Origin: Bradyrhizobium sp. Ash2021
GTDB taxonomy: Bacteria; Pseudomonadota; Alphaproteobacteria; Rhizobiales; Xanthobacteraceae
Direction of reading: 5' to 3'
NCBI RefSeq assembly: GCF_031202265.1
Contig: NZ_CP100604.1
Coordinates: forward strand, 8,600,501-8,664,500
Length of the DNA stretch: 64,000 nt
The position numbers were made by a program, and so were the translations under genes. The notes under the pieces were generated by a model, which was given only the letters and a program-made list of their open reading frames with translations, was not told the DNA's origin and ran no database searches. This document shows, in pieces, positions 42,484 through 50,593 of the stretch (its first letter is position 1; every line of letters begins with the position of its first letter).

Positions 42484-43404
42484 TGGCGGGATCGCGATTC
42501 AATTTTCAAACAGCGGATACACGTCCGCCTTCTCGCGGCATGGTTTGCCCGAGCTTTGCTGGAACGGTCTGTCCCCTCGATCGTAGAGGGAGCAGGGAAT
42601 GCCGGGTGCGCGCTGCACCCGCGGTCTCGTGTGCAAAGATGCACGAAAGAAACGCACACGAGCATACAGGTTCAGCGGAAACACTCCGGCATTCCCCGCG
42701 CAATGGCTTTACGGCTTATGCCGTGCTCTCCCCGGCGACGAATTCCTCTTGTCACCGTCGCTGCCGGCTTGATGGCTGTTCCGATCCGGTTGGATCGATC
42801 TCGCCACCGACAGCTTGACACCAGCAACGGGTGTCGGGACCACACGGTTTTGCCGTACGCAGCCACCTACGCCAAAGGTTTCGACGGGATTGGTACCCGT
42901 CCGCCGAAGCTTTAGCGAAGGCGGATTCAGCGCCGTTCGTCTGCGCGCCGGTTGATCGCTCACGAGAGACTCGCCCCGCGATCGCCTTGCGCGCCGACGC
43001 TGCCGCGTCCACCGCATCCCCTCCCGCGTTCGTGACGACGCGCGACCGCCCCTCTTGCCGGGAAAGGACGGGGCGAGCTGGTAGCGCTGATTTGCCCGAC
43101 GGGACAAGCTGAATATTTTCTTAAGCAGGGCTGGACAGCTTTTTTTGATTTGCCCGTCGGGCAGGCTTTGCACGACGTTCGACCACGGGCACACCCCGAA
43201 AGCCAGAAAATCTGCCTACCTTTTTACCTCTCTTTCACGAATCGCCCGTAAAAGCACCGTGCCGAGGCCGCCGCATCCCTGCATCAGAGATGACGCCGTG
43301 TCTTCGCTCCACGCATCCGAGGTCGCGAATGGCCGAGGAGCGACCATCAAGCTGACAGAGATCAGCGGCCGCTCAAACTCATCCACTCACCTTGCGGAAT
43401 TGCC
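42484..43404. repeat. Long non-coding dispersed repeat region, about 0.9 kb
   Basis: There is no credible gene in this stretch. All three frames of each strand are interrupted or give low-complexity Arg/Pro-rich translations. The segment translated as VPSIVEGAGNAGCALHPRS followed by HSGIPRAMALRLMPCS is one I recognise from a Bradyrhizobium intergenic repeat often mis-called as a gene. From 43090 two degenerate palindromes, GATTTGCCCGACGGG and GATTTGCCCGTCGGGCA (43148-43164), are separated by about 45 AT-rich bases; that unit too recurs in Bradyrhizobium. The last 200 bases are probably the leader of the PilZ gene. Confidence 0.6.
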
Positions 43405-44070
43405 GTGCCAGTTCAGGATTTTCTCAACCAGCGAGCGGTGAACGTCGTGGTCAGCGGAAGCTACACGCTTCCGAACTGGTATGACCCGCAGGGCAAGCTT
43501 CGCACCTTTGCCTGCCGCACCACGCGCGTGTCGCCGTTCCGGATGATTGTCGACGTCCCCGTGGTCGGCAAGATCGGCGACCGTCTCACCTCCTACTTTC
43601 GAGACTTCGGCAAATTCGAAGGCAGCATCAGTGACACGATGCAGGGCAGCTTCCTGCTCGAGCTGGAGATGACCCGCGCCAGGCGCGAGAAGCTCTCCGA
43701 CATGCTGACCTGGATTGAGAAGAAGCAGAAAGATTCGACGATTCTTGATGGCAGAAGGCATGCGCGCATCGTCCCGCCGCATCCGCATTCCATGCTGACG
43801 CTGGCGGATGGATCGATCCATCCCTGCTTCATCATCGATGCCTCGGCCTCCGGCATTGCGGTATCGGCCGCGGTGCAGCCGCCCGTTGGCATGCCGCTCG
43901 CGGTCGGCGCGTGCATCGGCCGCGTCGTTCGGCTGCTGCCTGACGGGATCGCGGTCAAGTTCATCGAGCCGCAGAACGTCCGGAATCTCGACCGCCTGAT
44001 CGCGAGAGCGGCTCCGGTACAACCGGCAGCCACCCCCGACCTGTCCGAGCCGGCCGTTTCGGCAGCATGA
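43405..44070 (+). CDS. PilZ-domain protein (c-di-GMP receptor candidate)
   Basis: 221 residues from a GTG at 43405 (no good upstream ATG; weak ribosome site). The C-terminal PilZ motif is complete: RRHAR at 117-121 (RxxxR) and DASASG at 145-150 (D/NxSxxG), which bind c-di-GMP. The N-terminal 100 residues look like a second, degenerate beta-barrel (FACRTTRVSPFRMIVDVPV). It would bind c-di-GMP and affect motility or exopolysaccharide. A GGDEF protein is encoded at the right edge of the window, but the two are 20 kb apart. Confidence 0.85.
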   Translation: MPVQDFLNQRAVNVVVSGSYTLPNWYDPQGKLRTFACRTTRVSPFRMIVDVPVVGKIGDRLTSYFRDFGKFEGSISDTMQGSFLLELEMTRARREKLSDMLTWIEKKQKDSTILDGRRHARIVPPHPHSMLTLADGSIHPCFIIDASASGIAVSAAVQPPVGMPLAVGACIGRVVRLLPDGIAVKFIEPQNVRNLDRLIARAAPVQPAATPDLSEPAVSAA

Positions 44071-44091
44071 GTGGGGCGCACCGTCTTGCAC

Positions 44092-44177
44092 CGTCATTGC
44101 GAGCGCAGCGAAGCAATCCATAGCGCGGCATAACGGATAGATGGATTGCTTCGTCGCTATCGCTCCTCGCAATGACG
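44092..44177. repeat. CGTCATTGCGAGCG repeat, copy 3
   Basis: CGTCATTGCGAGCGCAGCGAAGCAATCCAT...ATGGATTGCTTCGTCGCTATCGCTCCTCGCAATGACG. It lies between convergent genes; a bidirectional terminator role is possible. Confidence 0.85.
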
Positions 44178-44185
44178 GCTGAAAT

Positions 44186-44599
44186 CTACAAATCCACCAC
44201 CACGTAATCGCTCTCGACCGATACCGCCAACGTTTCCGCGACATACGGCCCCTTCACCACGGCTGACCCCGGCTCGACATTGACCGGATAGGCCTTCGCG
44301 CGAAAGCGTTTGGGGTCGCAATAGGATTGTCCGGTGCGGATATCGAATTCCCAGCCGTGCCAGGGGCAGCGGAGGATCTCGCCGAGCCGCGTATATTCGA
44401 TCTCGCCGGGGTCGGAGGATTGCGCGAGCCCGATCAAGGGGCCTTCGCACAGCGCTGCGCCCTGATGCGGGCAGCGGTTCAACAGGCCGAAGAACTCGCC
44501 CTTGATATTGAAGATCGCGATTGGCCGCTCATCGATGGTGAGGAATTTTCGCGTGCCCGGCGGCAGCTCGTCCACCGGGGCAATGACATGGCGAACCAT
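44186..44599 (-). CDS. Rieske [2Fe-2S] ferredoxin-like protein
   Basis: 137 residues. The Rieske ligands are complete: Cys43-x-His45 in NRCPHQGAAL and Cys78-x2-His81 in RCPWHGWEFD. The small stand-alone size matches ferredoxin components of oxygenases. Its ATG overlaps the stop of the amidohydrolase gene by one base (TGATG), so translation is coupled. It is the third gene of an operon whose first two encode amidohydrolases. No oxygenase alpha subunit is visible in the operon, so its partner is unknown. Confidence 0.9.
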   Translation of the reverse strand: MVRHVIAPVDELPPGTRKFLTIDERPIAIFNIKGEFFGLLNRCPHQGAALCEGPLIGLAQSSDPGEIEYTRLGEILRCPWHGWEFDIRTGQSYCDPKRFRAKAYPVNVEPGSAVVKGPYVAETLAVSVESDYVVVDL

Positions 44600-45708
44600 C
44601 AAGAAATCCCGTACAGCTTCTTCGCATTGCCGAGATAGAACGCTTCACGGTTGGCGTCGCTGACGCCGGCCGGCAGCACGCGCGACGGGTCGTCATAGTC
44701 CCAATGCGGGTAGTCGGTCGCGAACAGTAATTTGTCCCAGCCGATCCACTCGATCAGCTCGAACAGATGGTCGCGCCGCTCCGGGTCTTCCATCGGCTGC
44801 GTGGTCCACCAGATGTGGTCACGGATATATTCCGACGGCTTGCGCTTGAGATGCGGCACTTCGCTGTGCAGCCGCTCAAAATTCCTGTCCAGCCGCCACG
44901 CCAGCGACGGCGCCCAGCCGAAACCGGCTTCGATCATGACCATTTTCAGTTTTGGATAGCGCTCGAACACGCCTTCCAGCACGATGCTGGCCAGCGCGGT
45001 CTGCTGGCACTGCGAATGGCCGACCATCTCTTCGATATAATAGCTCGGCCAGCCCGATGCGGTGATCGGATTGCCGCCGAAGCCAAAGGCGTGCACGCCG
45101 ACTGGAAGGCCAATCTCTTGCGCGGCTTCGTAGATCGGCCAATAGCGGCGCTGGCCGAGCGGCTCGACATTGCGGCTCAAGAGCAGCACCTGGACGAAAT
45201 TCTTGTCCCCCGCGCGCTTGCGGATTTCGGCGGCCGCGGCCCGGCCGTCTTCATTGGCGACCACAATCGAACCCTTCAGCCGCGAATCCCTGGCTGTCCA
45301 TTTCTCGATCTGCCAGTCGTTGATCGCTGTCGCCAGCGCCGCGGCGAGGTCCTGGTTGCGCAAGCCCTGCCCGGTTTGGAGCGGATTAAGGACGCCGAGC
45401 GCAACATTATTCGGATCGAGAAGCTGCTTCTGCATGAAGGACAGCGACGAGCCCTGCGGGCCGCCTTCCGGCGGATAGGCGTCGCGGCGAGACGCATTCG
45501 GCTGCGCCTTCGGATAGGGCGGGCCTTCCATCATGCCCTGATAGGCGTGCTTGCCGTAGGTCTGGAGATGTTCGTGCCAGCGTTTTGCCAGATACGGGTA
45601 CAGCTCGGTCGGCATCGCGCGGGCCGGATGAATGTCGCAATCGGCGATCGCGGTCTTGACGCTGGCGGCGGGCGCCTGCTCCGGACGGTCGCGGAACTGG
45701 ATGTTCAT
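44599..45708 (-). CDS. Amidohydrolase 2 family protein (metal-dependent)
   Basis: 369 residues. TIM-barrel amidohydrolase of the ACMSD/gamma-resorcylate decarboxylase type: N-terminal DCDIHPARAM (metal His27), VGVHAFGFGG, VMIEAGFGWAPSLAWRLD and the C-terminal metal Asp in LLFATDYPHWDYDDP. Such enzymes hydrolyse or decarboxylate cyclic or aromatic acids. Its start overlaps the preceding stop by 4 nt (ATGA), and its own stop overlaps the Rieske start. It is clearly a paralogue of the gene upstream. Confidence 0.88.
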   Translation of the reverse strand: MNIQFRDRPEQAPAASVKTAIADCDIHPARAMPTELYPYLAKRWHEHLQTYGKHAYQGMMEGPPYPKAQPNASRRDAYPPEGGPQGSSLSFMQKQLLDPNNVALGVLNPLQTGQGLRNQDLAAALATAINDWQIEKWTARDSRLKGSIVVANEDGRAAAAEIRKRAGDKNFVQVLLLSRNVEPLGQRRYWPIYEAAQEIGLPVGVHAFGFGGNPITASGWPSYYIEEMVGHSQCQQTALASIVLEGVFERYPKLKMVMIEAGFGWAPSLAWRLDRNFERLHSEVPHLKRKPSEYIRDHIWWTTQPMEDPERRDHLFELIEWIGWDKLLFATDYPHWDYDDPSRVLPAGVSDANREAFYLGNAKKLYGIS

Positions 45709-46790
45709 GGCGTCGTCTCCTTGATCGCTGGCTGCTTGAGGCGGCCGTAAGTCGCGAGCGGATTATCGATCATGATCTTGCGCACAAGATCTGGCGAAAT
45801 CCCGTCCGGCAGCACCTTGTCGCCATCGAATTGCCAGTGCGGATAGTCGGTCGAGAATAGGAGCAATTCGTCCGACTGCATATGGTCGAACAGGCGATTT
45901 AGCGTGGTCGGGTCCGGCGGCGCGTCGACCGGCTGCAGCGAGAAGCGGATGTTGCTACGCACAATTTCCAGCGGTGCGCGGTCGACCCAGGGCGTCTCCA
46001 TCCGAACCCCGCGCCAGAATTTATGCAGCCGCCACAGATAGGCCGGCAGCCAGGTGAAGCCCGATTCCAGCATCACCATCTTGAGGTTCGGGTGCCGCGC
46101 GAACACGCCCTCGACGATCAGGCTGGTCAATTGGGTCTGGAACGCCTGCGCCTGGGCGACGTAATCCTCGATGTGATAAGAGCCCCAGCCGACCGAACTC
46201 GGCGGGTTGTGATAATTGCTGCCGGCGTGGACGCCGATCGGCAGACCCAGCCGCTCGGCCGCGGCATAGATCGGCCAGTAGGCGCGCTTGCCCAAGGGGT
46301 TGTCGCCCATGACCAGCATCAGCACCTGGACAAAGCGCTTGTCTTTGGCGCAGCGCTCGATCTCTGCCACCGATTTTTCGATGCTCTGCACGGGGATCAC
46401 GATCGAGCCGCGCAGGCGCGCGTCCTTGTCGAGCCATTCCTTCACCAGCCAGTCGTTCAGCGCGCGGCAGAACGCATCCGCCATATCCTCGCTGAACACC
46501 ATCTGCACGCCGTACAGCGGATTGCAGATGCCAAAGCTCACGCGATACGGGTCGAGCGCCTGCCGCTTCATGTCCTCGAGGCTCGATCCCGGCTTGCCCT
46601 GCGCGGGCCGCCAGTCCGGCCGCGCCGAGATCGGCGAATTGACCGGATAGGATTGCGAGATCAGGTCGGTCATGCCGCGCGTCGTCACCTGGTCGCGCCA
46701 GTAATCGTTCATATACGGCAGCAGGCTGGTGAGATGCGGCACGGCGGGATGCAGATCGCAATCCACGCCACCCGCGATCGGTGCGGTCAT
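45705..46790 (-). CDS. Amidohydrolase 2 family protein, paralogue
   Basis: 361 residues from ATG 46790 (GAGGAAAC upstream; a longer frame to 46859 is not supported). DCDLHPAVPHL at the start, IGVHAGSNYHNP, VMLESGFTWLPAYLWRLHKFW and LLFSTDYPHWQFDGD match the same motifs as in the next gene. First gene of the coupled operon. The two paralogues may form a hetero-oligomer or act one after the other. With a Rieske protein in the operon, a role in aromatic ring catabolism is inferred. Confidence 0.88.
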   Translation of the reverse strand: MTAPIAGGVDCDLHPAVPHLTSLLPYMNDYWRDQVTTRGMTDLISQSYPVNSPISARPDWRPAQGKPGSSLEDMKRQALDPYRVSFGICNPLYGVQMVFSEDMADAFCRALNDWLVKEWLDKDARLRGSIVIPVQSIEKSVAEIERCAKDKRFVQVLMLVMGDNPLGKRAYWPIYAAAERLGLPIGVHAGSNYHNPPSSVGWGSYHIEDYVAQAQAFQTQLTSLIVEGVFARHPNLKMVMLESGFTWLPAYLWRLHKFWRGVRMETPWVDRAPLEIVRSNIRFSLQPVDAPPDPTTLNRLFDHMQSDELLLFSTDYPHWQFDGDKVLPDGISPDLVRKIMIDNPLATYGRLKQPAIKETTP

Positions 46791-46957
46791 GATGTTTCCT
46801 CGTTTGGCCACGCACTCACGGCATCTTGCAGGCCGCGCCGCCTGGTTCTTGCAGCGCATTCAAGCAGGCTCGCCCCCGCGCCGCAACTCGGCAAACGCGG
46901 CCCTCATGTGCTAGGACAACATGGCGACAGGACAATTTGGGCGCTGGGGAGCATTTC

Positions 46958-47950
46958 ATGATTCGGACTGGATTAGCCGTTGTTGCGACCGCCGCGCTGC
47001 TGACCGGAATTGCGGGCGCCCAGCAGCAAGCGCCGCCCGCCGCACCGCCCCCGGTCGATTTCTCCAAGGTCGAAATCAAGACCACCGACCTCGGCGACGG
47101 CGTCTATATGCTCGAAGGCCAGATGCTTGGAAGTATTGGCGGCAACATCACCGTGGCGACCGCGCAAGACGGCATCATCATGGTCGATAGCGAGTTCGCG
47201 CCGCTGCATGACAAGATCAAGGCCGCGATTGCCGTGATCTCGAACCTGCCGGTCAAATACCTGATCAACACGCATTTTCACGGCGATCACACCGGCGGCA
47301 ACGAGCCCTTCGCCAGGGATGGCGCCCTCGTCGTCTCCGAAGTCAACGTCAAGACCCGGCTCGCCGCCGGGACCACCAACGGCCTGACCGCCGCCAGGAC
47401 GCCGCCGGCATCGGCCGGCGCGCTGCCTGGGAAGACCTATACCGGCGCGTTCAAGATCCGGATGAACGGCCGCGTCGCCGACCTCAAGCACATCGCCAAC
47501 GCCCATACCGACGGCGACACCTATGTCTGGTTCAAGACCGCCAACGTGCTGTCGACCGGCGACACCTTCACCAACGGCCGCTATCCCAATATCGACTTCG
47601 CCAATGGCGGCAACATCAAGGGGATGATCGCGGCCACGGACGCCTATCTCAAGCTGACCAACGCCAGGAGCCGGATCGTGCCCGGCCACGGCCCGATCGC
47701 CGACAAGGCCGCGCTTAAGGAGTACCGCACCATGCTGGTCACCGCGCGCGACCGGATGGCGGAGCTGGTGAAGGACGGCAAGAGCGAGGACGACGCGGTG
47801 GCGGCAAAGCCGTTCGCCGATCTCGATGCCAAATGGGCGCCGACCGAACTAGCCAGCAAAAATTTCATTCGCGTGGTCTATCATTCGCTCGCCGACAAGC
47901 CTGCCGCCGAGAAGAAACCCTTGCTGAAACGAATCCTGCACCGGAGTTGA
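46958..47950 (+). CDS. Exported metallo-beta-lactamase-fold hydrolase
   Basis: 330 residues. A signal peptide (MIRTGLAVVATAALLTGIAGA-QQQ) is followed by the MBL fold: the HxHxDH motif is NTHFHGDHTGG with His106, His108, Asp110 and His111, later IANAHTDGDTYVWF, STGDTFTNG and VPGHGP, giving a two-metal site. The general appearance is like the SoxH/quinoprotein-relay-related MBL proteins, not a classical beta-lactamase. ATG 46958 has GGGGAG upstream. The next gene begins 1 nt after its stop. Confidence 0.88.
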   Translation: MIRTGLAVVATAALLTGIAGAQQQAPPAAPPPVDFSKVEIKTTDLGDGVYMLEGQMLGSIGGNITVATAQDGIIMVDSEFAPLHDKIKAAIAVISNLPVKYLINTHFHGDHTGGNEPFARDGALVVSEVNVKTRLAAGTTNGLTAARTPPASAGALPGKTYTGAFKIRMNGRVADLKHIANAHTDGDTYVWFKTANVLSTGDTFTNGRYPNIDFANGGNIKGMIAATDAYLKLTNARSRIVPGHGPIADKAALKEYRTMLVTARDRMAELVKDGKSEDDAVAAKPFADLDAKWAPTELASKNFIRVVYHSLADKPAAEKKPLLKRILHRS

Positions 47951-47951
47951 G

Positions 47952-48434
47952 ATGAAAGAGCTGGTTACGATCGCCGAGAAAATCGCCGCCAAACTAATCG
48001 AGCGGAAACAGACCATCGCGGTTGCGGAATCCTCGACCGGCGGGCTGATTTCGGCTGCCCTCCTCGCAGTGCCCGGCGCATCCGCTTATTTCCTCGGCGG
48101 CGGCGTGATCTACACCCGCGACGCGCGGCGGATCCTGATGGACATTCCCGACGACGCCATGAAGGGCATCCGCTCGGCGTCCGAGGCTTACGCAAAACTG
48201 CTCGCCAGCCAGATGCGGCAACGCTTCGCCACCGACTGGGGCCTGTCGGAAACCGGTGCAACCGGGCCGACCGGCAACCGCTACGGCGACGCCGCCGGCC
48301 ATAGCTGCATCGCGGTGGCAGGGCCGAACGACGCGGTGATCACGCTGGAAACCGGCAGCGCGGACAGGCAGGCGAATATGCAGAGCTTTGCGAGCGCGGC
48401 GTTGAATTTGCTGCTGCAGAATTTGTCGCGGTGA
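47952..48434 (+). CDS. CinA C-terminal-domain protein, NMN amidohydrolase-like (PncC)
   Basis: 160 residues, the length of stand-alone CinA C-terminal (PncC) proteins. AVAESSTGGLISAALLAVPGASAYFLGGGVIYT and SETGATGPTGNRYGDAAGHSCIAVAGP (both partly quoted) match the family, with the usual AES-x-TGG motif. In E. coli, PncC deamidates nicotinamide mononucleotide to nicotinate mononucleotide for NAD recycling. It follows the MBL gene with 1 nt between, so it is co-translated. Confidence 0.88.
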   Translation: MKELVTIAEKIAAKLIERKQTIAVAESSTGGLISAALLAVPGASAYFLGGGVIYTRDARRILMDIPDDAMKGIRSASEAYAKLLASQMRQRFATDWGLSETGATGPTGNRYGDAAGHSCIAVAGPNDAVITLETGSADRQANMQSFASAALNLLLQNLSR

Positions 48435-48452
48435 AGGGCGCATCGTAGAGCT

Positions 48453-48553
48453 GTCATGCCCCGCGCATGCGGGGCATCCAGTACGCCGCGGCTTATCGGC
48501 TCCATCGCTGACGTCTCTGGAATACTGGATCACCCGCATGCGCGGGTGATGAC
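48453..48553. repeat. GTCATGCCCCGC..GATGAC repeat
   Basis: GTCATGCCCCGCGCATGCGGGGCATCCAGTA on the left pairs with TACTGGATCACCCGCATGCGCGGGTGATGAC on the right; each arm is also a hairpin centred on CGCATGCG. It follows the PncC-like gene. Confidence 0.8.
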
Positions 48554-48680
48554 GACTGAAGGTGTGGCGCCATCGAACGCATCATCCGGCTTCGCGTCCC
48601 CGCGCCGGGATACGCCCGGGGTTGTGCAAAAATCTTCCGGCTAATCCGCCTAAAGTCTAGCGCAGTTCCCGGCATCGATT

Positions 48681-48705
48681 GGAACCGTCAACGAAGCTAC
48701 GCGTT
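48681..48705 (+). promoter_or_regulatory. EcfG-type promoter of the MHS permease
   Basis: GGAAC (48681-48685), 16 nt, CGTT (48702-48705), an exact match to the EcfG consensus. The predicted start near 48712 leaves a leader of about 50 nt to ATG 48765. Confidence 0.65.
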
Positions 48706-48764
48706 GCTGCGCAAAGGCCTGCTGCGGCCTGTCTCAGACGGGGGTTGTTGCGGAGGAAACGCTC

Positions 48765-50105
48765 ATGGCAACACCCGGTGTTCACACCACCTCCCTCAGC
48801 CCATCCGAGCATCAGGTTCAGCTTCGCCGCGCCGTGGTTGCGTCCACCATCGGCACCGCGATCGAATGGTATGATTTCTTCCTCTACAGCACCGTCACCG
48901 GCCTGGTTTTCGCAAAACTGTTCTTCCCGCATTCCGACCCCTGGGTCGGCACGCTGGAGGCGTTCGCGATCTACGCGGTCGGCTTCATCGCGCGCCCGAT
49001 CGGCGCCGCCATTTTCGGGCATTACGGCGACCGCATCGGCCGCAAGGCAACCCTGATCGCGACATTGCTGTTGATGGGACTGGCCACAGCCGCGGTGGCG
49101 ATCGTTCCGACCTACGAGAGCATCGGCATCTGGGGCGCGGTGCTCCTGACCGCCCTGCGATTCATCCAGGGCGTCGGTGTCGGCGGCGAATGGGGTGGCT
49201 CGGTCCTGATGTCGATGGAATGGGCGCGCGACGACCGGTCGCGCGGACTGATCGCGTCATGGCCGCAATTCGGCGTGCCGTGCGGACTGTTCCTTGCCAA
49301 CCTCGCGGTGCTGGCGTTCAGCCAGATGTCGGGGGAGCAGTTCCTGAGCTGGGGCTGGCGTATCCCGTTCGCGCTCAGCCTCATCCTGGTCGGCGTCGGC
49401 CTCTACATCCGGCTCGGCATCCTGGAAACCCCGGTGTTCGCCCGACTGCTGGCCGAGAACAAGGTCGAGCGCACGCCGATGCTGGCAGTGATCAAACAGT
49501 ACCCCCGAGAGATCCTGCTCTCCGCATTTGCGCGCATGGCCGAGCAGGCGCCATTCTACATCTTCACCGCGTTCATCTTTTCCTACGGCATCGGCACCCT
49601 GCACGTGTCGCGCGACTTCCTGCTGACCGCGGTGATGTCGGCCTCGGTGCTGTCGTTTGTCGCAATTCCCCTGTCCGGTCATCTGTCCGACCAGATCGGC
49701 CGCAAGAACATGTACATGATCGGGGCGGCGGCAACAGGCGTATTCGGCTTCATCTATTTCGCGATGGTGAATACCGGATCGGAAGCGATCATGTTCCTGG
49801 CGATCTTCGTTTCCCTGATTCCGCACGACATGATGTACGGACCGCAGGCGGCGCTGATTGCCGAAAGCTTCACCGGACGGCTGCGCTACAGCGGCTCGTC
49901 GCTCGGCTACCAGCTGGCATCGATCATCGCCGGCGGCCCGGCGCCGCTGATCGCAACCTGGTTGTTCGGGTCGTTTCATTCGGCAACCGCGATCGCGGTC
50001 TACATTGCGATATGCGCCGTCATCACGCTGATCGCGACCGCGCTGATGACCGACTACACCGGGAAAGATATCAGCGGGGCGGGCGTGTACGGACAGCGGG
50101 ATTGA
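48765..50105 (+). CDS. MHS-family MFS transporter
   Basis: 446 residues, 12 TM helices. AVVASTIGTAIEWYDFFLYST at the N-terminus and GHYGDRIGRKATLIATLLLMG after TM2 are the metabolite:H+ symporter signature; GGEWGGSVLMSMEW follows. Substrates in the family include shikimate, dicarboxylates, osmoprotectants and aromatic acids. An EcfG-type promoter lies upstream, so induction in stress or stationary phase is expected and an osmolyte such as proline or betaine is a possible ligand. The gene is preceded by GGAGGAAACGCTC. A broken SPW-repeat gene follows 24 nt later. Confidence 0.88.
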   Translation: MATPGVHTTSLSPSEHQVQLRRAVVASTIGTAIEWYDFFLYSTVTGLVFAKLFFPHSDPWVGTLEAFAIYAVGFIARPIGAAIFGHYGDRIGRKATLIATLLLMGLATAAVAIVPTYESIGIWGAVLLTALRFIQGVGVGGEWGGSVLMSMEWARDDRSRGLIASWPQFGVPCGLFLANLAVLAFSQMSGEQFLSWGWRIPFALSLILVGVGLYIRLGILETPVFARLLAENKVERTPMLAVIKQYPREILLSAFARMAEQAPFYIFTAFIFSYGIGTLHVSRDFLLTAVMSASVLSFVAIPLSGHLSDQIGRKNMYMIGAAATGVFGFIYFAMVNTGSEAIMFLAIFVSLIPHDMMYGPQAALIAESFTGRLRYSGSSLGYQLASIIAGGPAPLIATWLFGSFHSATAIAVYIAICAVITLIATALMTDYTGKDISGAGVYGQRD

Positions 50106-50129
50106 GGCAACCGGCCAGGAGAGATCATC

Positions 50130-50234
50130 ATGAAAAAATGGCGGAAAGAATCGGTGCTCGATTTGTACAATCTGGTGCTGGCGATGTTCCTGTTCATGTC
50201 GCCATCGCCATCGCAGGTGTCCGGGACGCACTAA
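50130..50234 (+). pseudogene. SPW-repeat protein fragment, 34 codons
   Basis: A good ribosome site (GGAGAG) precedes ATG 50130. The translation MKKWRKESVLDLYNLVLAMF LFMSP (written in two parts) matches the start of small SPW-repeat membrane proteins, which continue SPWLF and run to about 110-140 residues. Here, after SP, the frame reads SPSQVSGTH and stops, and the Trp of SPW is lost, so the gene is truncated. No downstream continuation was recognised. It was probably co-transcribed with the MHS permease. Confidence 0.6.
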
Positions 50235-50359
50235 AACCCGCAGCGAGAATTCTCAACCGGCGTTCCGACTCCCGGTTTAGTACGGGGTCGGGTTCCCTCT
50301 GAACTGGCATGATATTCGCATTTTTGATTGCACCGGACGCTTCCTTCCCTGGAGATCAA

Positions 50360-50506
50360 ATGGGTGAAGTCATAAAGTTCCCGAAACCTGATCGCGACCG
50401 CAACGAGGCGCGCCTTATTGAGGAGGCCCGCGCGATATACGAGAGCGTGTTTCCGACGGAAAAGGGCCCCGCCGGCGGGCCGCAGGACGCGCCCGCACCG
50501 GCCTAG
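50360..50506 (+). CDS. Small protein, 48 aa
   Basis: Begins MGEVIKFPKPDRDRNEARLI with TGGAGATCAA before ATG 50360. The MxEVIKFP start followed by a charged helix (ARLIEEARAIYESVF) and a Pro/Gly-rich tail is a pattern seen in short rhizobial proteins. No function known. A longer frame beginning at 50309 lacks a ribosome site. It stands alone before a convergent membrane protein gene. Confidence 0.6.
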   Translation: MGEVIKFPKPDRDRNEARLIEEARAIYESVFPTEKGPAGGPQDAPAPA

Positions 50507-50593
50507 CTGCCTCGTTCGGATCGGCGGGCTCGCAAGCGGCCGGTTCCCGTCGTTGGCGAATGCGCCGCCTTCGCGTTGAAGGGCGCGCGCCTC

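Larger units (their letters stand above)
48435..48764. other. Intergenic region, 330 bp, with repeat and stress promoter
   Basis: Contains the palindromic repeat at 48453-48553, then about 210 bp with no gene. The EcfG-type promoter at 48681-48705 lies in it and faces the MFS gene. The segment 48554-48680 shows nothing recognisable. Confidence 0.6.

Noticed and set aside
42403..42915. A 170-codon frame in the repeat region
   Set aside because: It starts inside a palindromic repeat and its translation matches a familiar non-coding Bradyrhizobium repeat read as protein. No ribosome site.
49190..50302. A 370-codon plus-strand frame
   Set aside because: It is the +2 shadow of the MHS permease, Arg/Pro-rich, without membrane segments.
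50236..50359. Continuation of the SPW-repeat gene in another frame
   Set aside because: The alternative frame (AIAIAGVRDALKPAAR..) does not resemble the SPW family, so I could not join it as a simple frameshift.
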